Positions 1-8,421 of a stretch of DNA of 64,000 nt are shown here, in pieces. This stretch comes from an uncultured Hyphomicrobiales bacterium (GTDB lineage: Bacteria; Pseudomonadota; Alphaproteobacteria; Rhizobiales; Beijerinckiaceae): NCBI GenBank assembly GCA_903825465.1, contig CAIKAR010000056.1, positions 21,534-85,533 on the forward strand. Reading direction: 5' to 3'. The translations under genes were made by a program, and so were the position numbers. How positions within the stretch are numbered: position 1 is the stretch's first letter; each line of letters starts with the position of its first letter. The notes beneath the pieces were generated by a model. It saw only the letters and a list, made by a program, of their open reading frames with translations. It had not been told where the DNA came from and ran no database searches.

Positions 1-915
1 GAAGAATGTCCGCGCCGCGCCGTTGTCGCTGTAGGGATAATCCACCGAAAACATGACGCGGTCGGCGCCGAAGGTCTGCAACAGCGCGAGGAACGAGGGG
101 TGGCTGAAGAAGCCGCTCGTCGTCACATGCACCTGGGAGAGCAGGATTTCGCGCACCGTCCGCTTGAGGATCGGCTGCGTCGCGCGGTTGAACACGTCGT
201 CGAAGCGGTCGAGCATCACCTGCAATCCTTCGCCGAGATGGCCAATGACGATTTGCAGCTTGGGGTGCCGGTCGAGCGCGCCCGACAGCGCGAGCCGCAG
301 CACATGCACCGCGCATTCGGAGTGCCAACCCCAGCCGGCCTGCGCCAGCATCCCCGACAGGGGGCCGCTTAAGCCGCCGTAGTAGGCCTCGCGCACGGCT
401 TGCGGCGGAATGCCGGGATGGATGTAGATGGGAACGTCGAGGGCCTCGGCCTTCGCCAGGACCGGCTCAAAGCGCGCGTCGTCGAGGAATTTGCCGTCCA
501 CCGTCCCGTTGACCATGAAGCCGTGGAAGCCGAGTTTCGTCACCGCCCGCTCCAACTCTTCGGCGGCGGCGTCGGGCGCCGCGAGCGGCAAATGCGCGAA
601 GCCCGCGTAGCGCTTGGGATGCTTGGCGATGTGGCCGGCGAGCGCGTCGTTCATCTCGCGCGCGTAGGCGACGCCCTCGGCGCCGGGCAAAAGATCGGCG
701 CCGGGGCCGGACATCGACAGCACCTGCGTGGAAATGCCGGCGTCGTCCAAGTCCTTCAGGCGGCTGTCGCCGAAGTCCACCAGCTTGGCGTCGATCGCGG
801 GGCGCATCGACGGGCCACCGGGCGCGGGATAGCCGCGGCGCATGGCGGCTTCCGCGGGCACCCGCTTCGCCAGCCCGGGCATGGTGAAATGTTCTTCGAG
901 CGCGACGAGCCGCAT
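1..915 (-). CDS. Amidohydrolase-2 family protein, decarboxylase type (3' end beyond the window)
   Basis: The 305 codons present read without a stop to the window edge, so the C-terminus is missing. The start ATG (913-915) is preceded by GGAGTG. Residues 4-10 are VALEEHF, and E7/H9 fit the ExH metal motif of gamma-resorcylate-type decarboxylases. Further matching metal or catalytic positions are H166 (IHPG), H226 (GHLGEG) and D292 (VDYPYSDN). This family removes a carboxyl group from hydroxybenzoates using a divalent metal, without oxygen. The gene is last in a minus-strand run with a dioxygenase and a molybdenum hydroxylase subunit, which suggests breakdown of a small aromatic or related acid. 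The exact substrate is not readable from sequence. Confidence 0.85.
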   Translation of the reverse strand, partial: MRLVALEEHFTMPGLAKRVPAEAAMRRGYPAPGGPSMRPAIDAKLVDFGDSRLKDLDDAGISTQVLSMSGPGADLLPGAEGVAYAREMNDALAGHIAKHPKRYAGFAHLPLAAPDAAAEELERAVTKLGFHGFMVNGTVDGKFLDDARFEPVLAKAEALDVPIYIHPGIPPQAVREAYYGGLSGPLSGMLAQAGWGWHSECAVHVLRLALSGALDRHPKLQIVIGHLGEGLQVMLDRFDDVFNRATQPILKRTVREILLSQVHVTTSGFFSHPSFLALLQTFGADRVMFSVDYPYSDNGAARTFF

Positions 916-1017
916 GTTTCACTCCGGATGTGGATGTGGCGCTTGCGCGCCGTTGTTGTCCGCGCCAGCAAAGCACGGACGCGCCGACCGCGCCAGTGGC
1001 GCCGGCGCGGCGATCGG

Positions 1018-1911
1018 TCACGCGACGCGGGAATTGCCCGAGGCCTCGGCGCGCTCACGCATGGTTGTGCGGCGCATGTCGCGCTTGAACACGCGGTCGT
1101 CGAAGGGCGTCGCGCGGTGCATCGTGGCGAGATTGTCCCAGATCAACACGTCGCCGAGGCGCCACTGGTGCGCGAAGACGAAGCGCGGCCGCGTCGCGAA
1201 CGCCATCAACTCCTCGATCAGCCCGCGCGCCTCGTCCGGCGGCCAGCCGTCGATGGCGAAGGCGTGCGAGGCGATGTAGAGCGACTTGCGGCCCGAGGGC
1301 TCGTGCAAGTGAACCATCCTGTGTTTCGCCGGCGGGTTTTTCGCGCGCTCGGCCTCTGTGGGCTCCGGACCGCCGCCAAGCACGCGGCTGTGCCAAAACG
1401 AATGCGAAACGACGAGGTCTTCGAGACCGGCCTTGCGGCTTTCGGGCAACGCGTCCCAGACCTCGCGCATGTCGATGAACTGCGTGTCCGCGTCCGACGG
1501 CGGCACAGCGTGGCCGACCAGCGCCGAGAAGGTCGCGCGGTTGTCGTAGAAGCTCATGTCGGTGTGCCACAGGCGGTTGGCGCGCTTGTAGGCGAGGCGG
1601 CGGTCGTCGTCGGCGTAGATCTCGCCGAGTTCGTCCATGTTGCCCTGGTCGATGATTTCGGGACGCGGCACGCGTCCGTTCGGGCCGCTGAGCTGCGCGC
1701 CGGCGCCGCGCTCCATCGGCCCGAGAAGGCCGCTGAACGCGATGTGCTGTTCGTCTGTCGGCGGGGTATCGTGGCCGATGACGCACACCGCGTGTTCGGC
1801 CAGGGCCGCCCTGATTTCGCCAACTGTCGCGGCGTCCATCGGCGCGCGGATGTCGACGCCTTTTATGCGCGCGCCGTGGCCGGGCGTCATCGGTTCGAGG
1901 GCGATGGTCAT
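1018..1911 (-). CDS. TauD/TfdA family Fe(II)/2-oxoglutarate dioxygenase
   Basis: This 297-residue protein has the non-haem iron pair H116-x-D118 in LWHTDMSF. The distal His lies near residue 270 (TMHRATPFDD), followed by the Arg that binds 2-oxoglutarate. The length is usual for taurine or 2,4-D type dioxygenases, which hydroxylate a substrate and release succinate and CO2. Its ATG overlaps the stop of the molybdenum hydroxylase gene by four bases (ATGA), so the two are probably translationally coupled. The substrate is unknown; taurine itself is not implied. Confidence 0.88.
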   Translation of the reverse strand: MTIALEPMTPGHGARIKGVDIRAPMDAATVGEIRAALAEHAVCVIGHDTPPTDEQHIAFSGLLGPMERGAGAQLSGPNGRVPRPEIIDQGNMDELGEIYADDDRRLAYKRANRLWHTDMSFYDNRATFSALVGHAVPPSDADTQFIDMREVWDALPESRKAGLEDLVVSHSFWHSRVLGGGPEPTEAERAKNPPAKHRMVHLHEPSGRKSLYIASHAFAIDGWPPDEARGLIEELMAFATRPRFVFAHQWRLGDVLIWDNLATMHRATPFDDRVFKRDMRRTTMRERAEASGNSRVA

Positions 1912-4223
1912 GGCGTTTTCTCCCTGTTTGTCGCGCGCGCGGCGGCGATGGCGCGGAAAATCCGCGCCGGCGTCGCGGGCATCGCGATGTCGCTCACGCC
2001 CAGGGGCCGCAACGCGTCGAGGATGGCGTTGACGATGGCCGCGGGGCTGGCGACGATGCCGGTTTCGCCGACGCCTTTGATCCCGAGGATGTTGGTCGTC
2101 GCCGGATAGTTCTTGAACGAAACGTCGAACGGAGGGAAGTCGGCCGCGCGCGGCATGGCGTAGTCCATGAAGCTGCCGCTCAGCAATTGCCCGTCGCCGG
2201 CGTAGACGATTTCCTCCATCAGCGCGGAGCCGACGCCTTGCGCCAACCCGCCATGCGCCTGGCCTTCGCAGATCATCGGATTGACGACGACGCCGATATC
2301 GTCGACCGCGGTGTAGCGCGCCAGGCGCGTTTCCCCGGTTTCGGGATCGACCTCGACTTCGCAAGCGTGGCAGCCGTTGGGATAGTTCGGCGGGTTCGAT
2401 CCGTAGACGCCGACGCCGTCGAGGCCGAGTTCCACGCCCGGCGGCGGCGCGAACGAATAGCAGGCCGCGGCGATCTCGCGCCACGAAACCGACCCGTTCG
2501 CTCCCGCGCGGCGGAAGACGCCGTTGTCGAAGGCGATGTTCTTCGGCTTGTCCTGCAACAAAAACGCGGCGGCGCGCTTCGCCTTGTCGAGCACGGCGTC
2601 CGCGGCCAGCGCCAGCGCGCAGCCGCCGACGAGCGAACTGCGCGCGGCGTAGGTGCCGCGGCCGAAGCTCACGCGGTCCGTGTCGCCCTGAACGAAGCGG
2701 ATCGCCTCCATTGGTAGCGCGAGCCGGTCGGCGACGATCTGCGCCCACGCGGTCGCGTGGCCCTGGCCGTGCGAATGGGTGCCGGCCACGATTGTCGCGC
2801 CGGCCTCCGAGTCGATGCGGATTTCCATGCGCTCGTTGCCGACGCCGCCAGACTCGATATAGGGCGCGAGCGAGCGCCCCAGCAGTTTTCCGCGCGCGCC
2901 GGCGTCCTCGCGGCGCGCGGCGAAGCCATCCCAATCGGCGCGGGAAAGACAGGCCTCCAGCACGGCCGGGAAATCGCCGCTGTCGTAGCAGGCGCCGGTC
3001 GCGGACGTGTAGGGCATCTCCGCCGCTGTCGGGAGGTTGCGGCGGCGGATTTCGGCTCCGTCAAGTCCGCACGCCGCCGACGCGCGGTCGAGCAGGCGCT
3101 CGATCAGAAGGTTCGCCTCGGGCCGGCCGGCGCCGCGGTAGACGCCTACGGGCGCGGTGTTGGCGAAGACCGCGCGGCCTTCGCCGCAAACAACCGGAAT
3201 TCGATAAAGGCTTGGCGACAACCTCAGCGCGGTGCGCGCCGGCGACGCGCCCGCGGAGACGAAATAGGCGCCGAGCGAATGCCGCGCGGCGACGCGCAGC
3301 GCGAGAATCCGGCCGCCGGCGTCGAGCGCCAGTTCGCCTTTCGCCGCATGGTCGCGGCCAGCGTAGTCGGTCATCAGGGCGTCGGCGCGCGCGCATGTCC
3401 AGCGCACGGGACGCCGGCATTCGCGCGCCGCCCACGCGACAAGCGCGTCCTCGGGATAAGCGCTGGTCTTGGCGCCGAATCCGCCGCCGACATCGGGCGA
3501 GATCACCCGCATCGACGCCTCGGGCAGGCGCATCACGATCGCCGCCACCATGCGGCGAACGGCGTGCGGATTTTGCGACGTGGTCCACAGCGTCAGCCTG
3601 TCCTCGCCCGCGTCGTGGAGGGCGGCGCAGGCGCGCGGCTCCATCGGCGCGGCGGCGACACGCCGGCTCGCCACGTCGGCGGAGACGACATGCGCGGCGC
3701 GCGCGAACACCGCGTCCGCCGCGATTGCGTCGCCGGTCCTGAGCGTGAAGCTGGTGTTCGCCGCGCAATCCGCCCAGACGCGCGGGCCATTGTCCGCGTC
3801 GGCGATTGAAACCACGGCGGGCAGGGGTTCGTATTCGACGCGCACGAGTCCGGCCGCTTCGTGGGCCGCGGCGGACGTTTCGGCGACGACAAAGGCGACG
3901 CGGTCGCCGACGAAGCGGGCGACATCGCGCGCGAGAATGGGCCAGCCGGTTTTGTACGACGGCGGACCGCCCCAATCCTCGGGATAGGCGAAGGCGATCA
4001 TGTCGCCAAAGCCCGCGCGGGCCACGTCCCCGCCCGTGAAAACGCGGACGACGCCGGAAACCGCGAGCGCGTCCGACGCGTCGATATTTACGATGCGCGC
4101 GTGCGCGTGAGGGGAATAGACGAGAGCGCCATGCGCCTGATTGGCGAACACGACATCGTCGACATATCGCCCGCGGCCCGTCAGAAAGCGCGCGTCCTCG
4201 ACGCGGCGGATGGGCGCGCCCAT
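1908..4223 (-). CDS. Xanthine dehydrogenase/CO dehydrogenase-family molybdopterin-binding (large) subunit
   Basis: The 771-residue protein begins near GAPIRRVEDARFLTGRGRYVD, the usual N-terminus of this family. It carries the molybdopterin motif GGGFGAKT, the active-site loop VYRGAGRPEA and the catalytic glutamate in KGVGETG near the C-terminus. Members hydroxylate heterocycles, aldehydes or CO with water as oxygen source. The AYxCSFR loop of true CO dehydrogenase is absent, so CO oxidation is unlikely. The ATG at 4223 was chosen; a GTG at 4247 just after the upstream stop is possible. The FeS and FAD subunits that normally complete the enzyme are not next to it or elsewhere in the window. 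Confidence 0.88.
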   Translation of the reverse strand: MGAPIRRVEDARFLTGRGRYVDDVVFANQAHGALVYSPHAHARIVNIDASDALAVSGVVRVFTGGDVARAGFGDMIAFAYPEDWGGPPSYKTGWPILARDVARFVGDRVAFVVAETSAAAHEAAGLVRVEYEPLPAVVSIADADNGPRVWADCAANTSFTLRTGDAIAADAVFARAAHVVSADVASRRVAAAPMEPRACAALHDAGEDRLTLWTTSQNPHAVRRMVAAIVMRLPEASMRVISPDVGGGFGAKTSAYPEDALVAWAARECRRPVRWTCARADALMTDYAGRDHAAKGELALDAGGRILALRVAARHSLGAYFVSAGASPARTALRLSPSLYRIPVVCGEGRAVFANTAPVGVYRGAGRPEANLLIERLLDRASAACGLDGAEIRRRNLPTAAEMPYTSATGACYDSGDFPAVLEACLSRADWDGFAARREDAGARGKLLGRSLAPYIESGGVGNERMEIRIDSEAGATIVAGTHSHGQGHATAWAQIVADRLALPMEAIRFVQGDTDRVSFGRGTYAARSSLVGGCALALAADAVLDKAKRAAAFLLQDKPKNIAFDNGVFRRAGANGSVSWREIAAACYSFAPPPGVELGLDGVGVYGSNPPNYPNGCHACEVEVDPETGETRLARYTAVDDIGVVVNPMICEGQAHGGLAQGVGSALMEEIVYAGDGQLLSGSFMDYAMPRAADFPPFDVSFKNYPATTNILGIKGVGETGIVASPAAIVNAILDALRPLGVSDIAMPATPARIFRAIAAARATNREKTP

Positions 4224-4251
4224 GGTTCGCGCGCGGTCGGAAGCCACCGCC

Positions 4252-5961
4252 TCAGCCCGCCACAACGGGCAGCAGCAGATAGGATTCGCGCCCCGGCCCG
4301 GTGTGGATCGCGTGCTTGCCGCCATAGACCGCGGCGGGCCTGTCGGCCTCGCTCTCGTGGGTGAAAAACCCCGAGCCCTTGAACGGGCCAGGCGTGTCCG
4401 GGCGCTCGAAATCCTTGCCCTGCAACACGAGTTCGACGCGCGAACCCTTCGGCAAAAACACGCTCGTCGGCCAAATCTCGAGATCGACCGCGTAGATCTC
4501 GCCCGGGACCATGGGCTGGTGTTCGTCGTGCGTGTGGACCGGCCTGTGTTCCGTCGTCTTCGCGGCGTCGAGCTTGCGGTGCGACACGCGCAGCCAGCCC
4601 TGCGACACCGGGCATTTTGGCTCGATCGCGCTGAAGAAGACGATTTCCCGGCCCGAGGGATCGTAGGCGCGCAGCGTGGCGAAAAGGTCCATGTCCACCG
4701 TGTCCGACGACACGTTCACGCGCAGTTTCACGGGCCCGGCGAGGCATGTGTCCGCGGCGAGGGCCGCGGCCGCGAAGGTGGCGCCTTCGGTCAACGCGGG
4801 ATAGGCGGTTGTCGCGGCGTTCGCGGGGGCGGCCTCGCCGAGCGTCTTCGCGCCGGCGTCGAGATTGAGCTTGCGCCACGCGGTGTTCTTCAGCGGCCAT
4901 TGGGTGTCGACGATCAGGCGCTCGACGCCGTCGCCGGGCGAGCGGACTTCGACGGTGACGCGCGGCTCCGCCTCCCAGCCATTGTCGATGTTCTTCAGAT
5001 AGCGGTCGAAAAACTTCCGCTGCGTCGCCACGTTGTCGGGATGCCAGAACGTCGCGAAATAGGAGCCGGACTGGATCTTGAGCCATTTTTCGCGCGAGGA
5101 AATATCGAGAAATCCGCCGATGGTGCCACGCAAATGCAGCGCCAGGCCGCCCCAGTTGGCGACGACGAGCGCGGGGATTTCAATGCGCGAGAGGTCCGGG
5201 CAGCGGGCGCGATACCAGTCGTCGAGCAGGGGATGCGCCAGCACGTCGGCCATGTAGTCCGCGCGGTTGGCGGCGAGCTCGGCGCGCGAAACGCTCGCGG
5301 GGCCGGTGTTGCGCTCCCCGGTGTCGATGTCGAGCAGCGGCGTTTCGGCGTTGCCGTGCTGGTTGCGCAGCACGCTGCGCGGCCACCAGCTATTCAGAAA
5401 TCCGGCGGAGAAGATGCCGTCTTGCCGCGTGCGGTCGCGGTAGAAGTCGTGCGTGCCCTGCCACGGAATCATGGCCGCCAGATGCGGCGGCCTCAGCGCC
5501 GCGACGCTCCATTGGCCCGCCGCGTAGTAGGAAATGCCGAGCAACCCGACCTTGCCGTTGCACCATGGCTGCGCCGCCGCCCATTCGATGGCGTCGTACA
5601 AGTCGCGCGATTCGGACGGCGAGTTCACGTCGAGATAGCCGGGCGACTTTCCCGAGCCGCGCGAGTCGATTTTAACCACCGCGTAGCCGCGCGGAACCCA
5701 GGCCTCCGGGTCGGGCGTCTCGAACACGAGGTGTTTGCACGAGGATTCCGCGAGGATGGCCGGATGTTTTTCGTTGATATGCTCCCACGCGGCCGGCATG
5801 AACTGGCTGACGTGGACATCCTTGCCATAGGGCCCGAGCGTGAGAATGGCGGGATATTCGCCTTCTTTTTCCGGGCGAAAAACATTGGCGCGCAGATGGT
5901 CGCCGACGCGCGTGGGCACGAGAACGTCCTTCTCGCGGATCATCGGCTTTGTCGCCGTCAT
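4252..5961 (-). CDS. CocE/NonD family serine hydrolase
   Basis: This 569-residue protein has an N-terminal alpha/beta-hydrolase domain with nucleophile S144 in GLLGISYYA and the family signature DSRGSGKSPG near residue 100. The C-terminal half fits the jelly-roll domain of X-Pro dipeptidyl-peptidase/cocaine-esterase proteins. These enzymes cleave esters or amides. It sits 15 bases after the cupin gene and about 28 bases before the molybdenum subunit, in the same operon. It could release the acid that later enzymes oxidise; that role is inference. Confidence 0.87.
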   Translation of the reverse strand: MTATKPMIREKDVLVPTRVGDHLRANVFRPEKEGEYPAILTLGPYGKDVHVSQFMPAAWEHINEKHPAILAESSCKHLVFETPDPEAWVPRGYAVVKIDSRGSGKSPGYLDVNSPSESRDLYDAIEWAAAQPWCNGKVGLLGISYYAAGQWSVAALRPPHLAAMIPWQGTHDFYRDRTRQDGIFSAGFLNSWWPRSVLRNQHGNAETPLLDIDTGERNTGPASVSRAELAANRADYMADVLAHPLLDDWYRARCPDLSRIEIPALVVANWGGLALHLRGTIGGFLDISSREKWLKIQSGSYFATFWHPDNVATQRKFFDRYLKNIDNGWEAEPRVTVEVRSPGDGVERLIVDTQWPLKNTAWRKLNLDAGAKTLGEAAPANAATTAYPALTEGATFAAAALAADTCLAGPVKLRVNVSSDTVDMDLFATLRAYDPSGREIVFFSAIEPKCPVSQGWLRVSHRKLDAAKTTEHRPVHTHDEHQPMVPGEIYAVDLEIWPTSVFLPKGSRVELVLQGKDFERPDTPGPFKGSGFFTHESEADRPAAVYGGKHAIHTGPGRESYLLLPVVAG

Positions 5962-5976
5962 GGTTCGCTTCCCGTC

Positions 5977-6516
5977 CTAGTAGGGTTGTGAATCGATCAG
6001 CACGAAGGCGATTCGGCAGATGTCCGGCCCGTGGTTGATCCAGGCGTGGTTCGTGGCTTGTTGCACCACCACGTCGCCGGCCTTCAAGGTCACCGTTTCG
6101 CCGTCGAGCATCATGTCGATTTGCCCCGACATGATCAACGCGTAGTCGATGGTCTCCGTCGCGTGCATTTGCGGGTGGCGCGGCGGACGGCGCTTTCCCG
6201 AGCCGTCGCGCAGGCCCATTTGCGCGGCGAAATCGCCGTGGCCGCCGCCCGCGTCGGGCGGCGTCGGCGGAAAATCGACAATGCGGAATATCGAGCCGCC
6301 GGGCGCCGGCGCGAGGCCGCGCCTGGGCGAGGAAGCGTCGGCGTTGACATGGATGTTGTCCGGCGCCTGGCCGGTGGTCCAGACCCAATGCGCCGAAATG
6401 CCCGTGTCGGGCCGCGTCACCCGGTTCGGCGTCAGGTCGTCGAACAGCACGACCGCTTGGCCGTCCGGCGCGTGGCCGGTGACGACGCGGCGAAGCGGCG
6501 GCGGGTTCTGGGGCAT
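5977..6516 (-). CDS. Cupin-domain protein
   Basis: The 179-residue protein has a C-terminal cupin barrel. The first motif lies around PQMHATETIDYALIMSG and the second around GDVVVQQATNHAWIN. It lacks a DNA-binding domain. It is the first gene of the 1-6516 minus-strand operon, with a strong GGGAGGAG ribosome site. Similar cupins next to catabolic genes bind metal and a small ligand or act as accessory enzymes. Its job here is unknown. Confidence 0.82.
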   Translation of the reverse strand: MPQNPPPLRRVVTGHAPDGQAVVLFDDLTPNRVTRPDTGISAHWVWTTGQAPDNIHVNADASSPRRGLAPAPGGSIFRIVDFPPTPPDAGGGHGDFAAQMGLRDGSGKRRPPRHPQMHATETIDYALIMSGQIDMMLDGETVTLKAGDVVVQQATNHAWINHGPDICRIAFVLIDSQPY

Positions 6517-6530
6517 CGCGGTCTCCTCCC

Positions 6531-6543
6531 TGATCTCCGATCA
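6531..6543. promoter_or_regulatory. Perfect small palindrome ahead of the catabolic operon
   Basis: TGATCTCCGATCA is a 5-3-5 inverted repeat immediately upstream of the ribosome site of the cupin gene. Its place in the 64-base gap at the head of the operon suits an operator. No regulator gene for it is visible nearby, and short palindromes also occur by chance. Confidence 0.3.
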
Positions 6544-6580
6544 GTTTGGCATGGACCGCGCGCGGCTTCAATTTGGCGTT

Positions 6581-8251
6581 TCAGCGAAGGGCGAGGGAAC
6601 CGTCGTCGCCTTTGATTTCAAACAGGATCGTCGTTCGCCCGATCTCGCCGAATTCCCCCGTCGCCGTCACGTCGACGCTGTGCGGCCCGGGCGCGAGTTC
6701 GGCGGGAAGCGGCGCGGCCCAGACATGCGGCGACTTCACCGCCGCGACCCAGGGCTTGATGACGTTCGCGTTGCGCGCGTAAACATCGGCGACGAAGGGA
6801 TCAACGCGGTAGTCGCGCGCCATCGCGACGGGCGCGCCGCCGTTGATCCGGTAGCTCACATTGGCTCGCGGGCCGCCGTCGAAAGCGTTGACCACGAGCT
6901 CGGTTCGCGCCGCCTGCCGACGCGTCAGCTTCGCCTCCATGAGCCGCGCCGGGCCGTCCGCGCCAGGGTCTTGGCGCTCCGCCAGCGCGGCGCGGAGGAG
7001 CGGACTGCGGGAAGCCCGCGTGGGGTGGAAGCGGGCTTGGCATGTGGCGCCGTCCACGTCGAGAATGTAGTAGCCGCTCGGCGCGCCGTCGCAGCAGTCG
7101 GCGATGGCGACGCCGTCGCTGTCGTAGGGGCCGCTCCACCACGAACCGGACACGGTGGCGAGCACCTGATGGCGGTGCGCGCGCGAGGCAGGGGCGTCAT
7201 CGCTCGGCAGGATATAGCGATGCTCGGCCATGTGCGTGTGGCCGGAAAAGCTGACGCAGGGGCGCTCGCCGACGATGGCGAGCAGCTCGGCGGTGTCCTG
7301 CGTCGCCACCTCGCGGCCGTCGTCGGTCCAGGTCGACTTCAGGGGAATGTGCGTGGCGATGATCACAAGCCTGTCCTTCGGCGTGTGGCGCAGGACATTC
7401 TCGACAAAGCGCAATTGCCCGGGCGAGATCGCGTCGTGATAATCGCCCTGCGATCCCGGCTTCGACGCGTCGGCGCCGTGATAGACGACGTTGTCGAGCA
7501 CGATGAAGAGGGCGCCGCCCCGCTCGAACGCGTAATGCGTCGGTCCGAACGTTCGCTTGAAGGTTTCGCGGGCGAAGGAATCGTCCTTCGCCTCGTAGTT
7601 GAGGTCGTGGTTGCCGATGGCCACGCGCCACGGGATTCCGATCTGGCCGATCAGCGCGTTTATCCTCGGGTACAGCGAGAGATTGTCGCCCGTGATGTCG
7701 CCGAGCGTCAGTCCAAAGGCGGCGTCGACGCCGGCGAGGGCGGCGACAACGCCGTCGCGGATGAAATCGACCTCGGCGTCGGTTTCCGGCTGCGGGTCGG
7801 CGAACAGGATGGCGCGGAATTTCGACGGCTCTTCGCGGCGGGCGAGATGGAAATCGACCGAGGCGGGCAGCGGGCCTGTGGGATCGACGCCGGGGCCCGA
7901 AAGACCGAGCGACGCGGGCGTGCCGCCGGGCTGGTGAATGTGGAAAAAGCGCTCAAGATTGGTGCCGGGTTCGACGGGAACGGCGTAGCCCGAGGGCTTG
8001 ATGACGGAGATGATCGCGTCGCCTTCGATGGGAAGCGTGTAGCGTCCGTCGGCGTCGGTCGCCACAACGTCGCGGCCATTGGTGACGAGAACGCCCGCGA
8101 GCCCAACGCGCGCGTCGCCCTCGCCCGCGCTCACCACGCCGGCCGCGGCCGCCGCGGCGGCGCGCGCTGGCGACAGCGCCACCGTGGCGGCGGCCGCCGC
8201 GCCTTGAATGAAGTCGCGACGGGTCGCAAATCTTGAAAACCGCATCGACAC
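6581..8251 (-). CDS. Tat-exported calcineurin-like metallophosphoesterase with C-terminal accessory domain
   Basis: The 556-residue protein starts with a twin-arginine signal (ATRRDFIQG plus an alanine-rich hydrophobic stretch). Next is a small Ig-like N-domain (about 45-90), then the phosphoesterase core with LGDITGD, IGNHDLN, ATHIPL and FSGHTH, then a C-terminal beta domain. This layout matches the MetallophosN / Metallophos / MetallophosC proteins. It should act folded in the periplasm on phosphate esters. An in-frame ATG at 8245 is an equally good start. It may help scavenge phosphate, given the neighbouring lipid locus; this is inference. Confidence 0.86.
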   Translation of the reverse strand: MSMRFSRFATRRDFIQGAAAAATVALSPARAAAAAAAGVVSAGEGDARVGLAGVLVTNGRDVVATDADGRYTLPIEGDAIISVIKPSGYAVPVEPGTNLERFFHIHQPGGTPASLGLSGPGVDPTGPLPASVDFHLARREEPSKFRAILFADPQPETDAEVDFIRDGVVAALAGVDAAFGLTLGDITGDNLSLYPRINALIGQIGIPWRVAIGNHDLNYEAKDDSFARETFKRTFGPTHYAFERGGALFIVLDNVVYHGADASKPGSQGDYHDAISPGQLRFVENVLRHTPKDRLVIIATHIPLKSTWTDDGREVATQDTAELLAIVGERPCVSFSGHTHMAEHRYILPSDDAPASRAHRHQVLATVSGSWWSGPYDSDGVAIADCCDGAPSGYYILDVDGATCQARFHPTRASRSPLLRAALAERQDPGADGPARLMEAKLTRRQAARTELVVNAFDGGPRANVSYRINGGAPVAMARDYRVDPFVADVYARNANVIKPWVAAVKSPHVWAAPLPAELAPGPHSVDVTATGEFGEIGRTTILFEIKGDDGSLALR

Positions 8252-8421
8252 GCTCCGTGCTTCGACGCGGTGAATGACCGATTCGGGCGACGTTCGTGTG
8301 AATCGGCGATGACGGTTTTGCTAAAGCGGCGCGTCGCGCTTCGGAGTTGCGGTCTTTCCGACGTATAAGCCGGTTAAGCTCGAAGCGGGCGCGACGGCGC
8401 GTTCCGACGCGGGACACGGTC

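Noticed and set aside
400..2109. Long plus-strand open frame across the dioxygenase and neighbouring genes
   Set aside because: It is antisense to well-supported minus-strand genes, Arg/Ala/Val-rich with no motifs, as expected in high-GC DNA.
4141..5991. 616-codon plus-strand frame
   Set aside because: It lies opposite the CocE/NonD hydrolase, which has a catalytic GISYYA and full family length; the antisense frame shows no domain.
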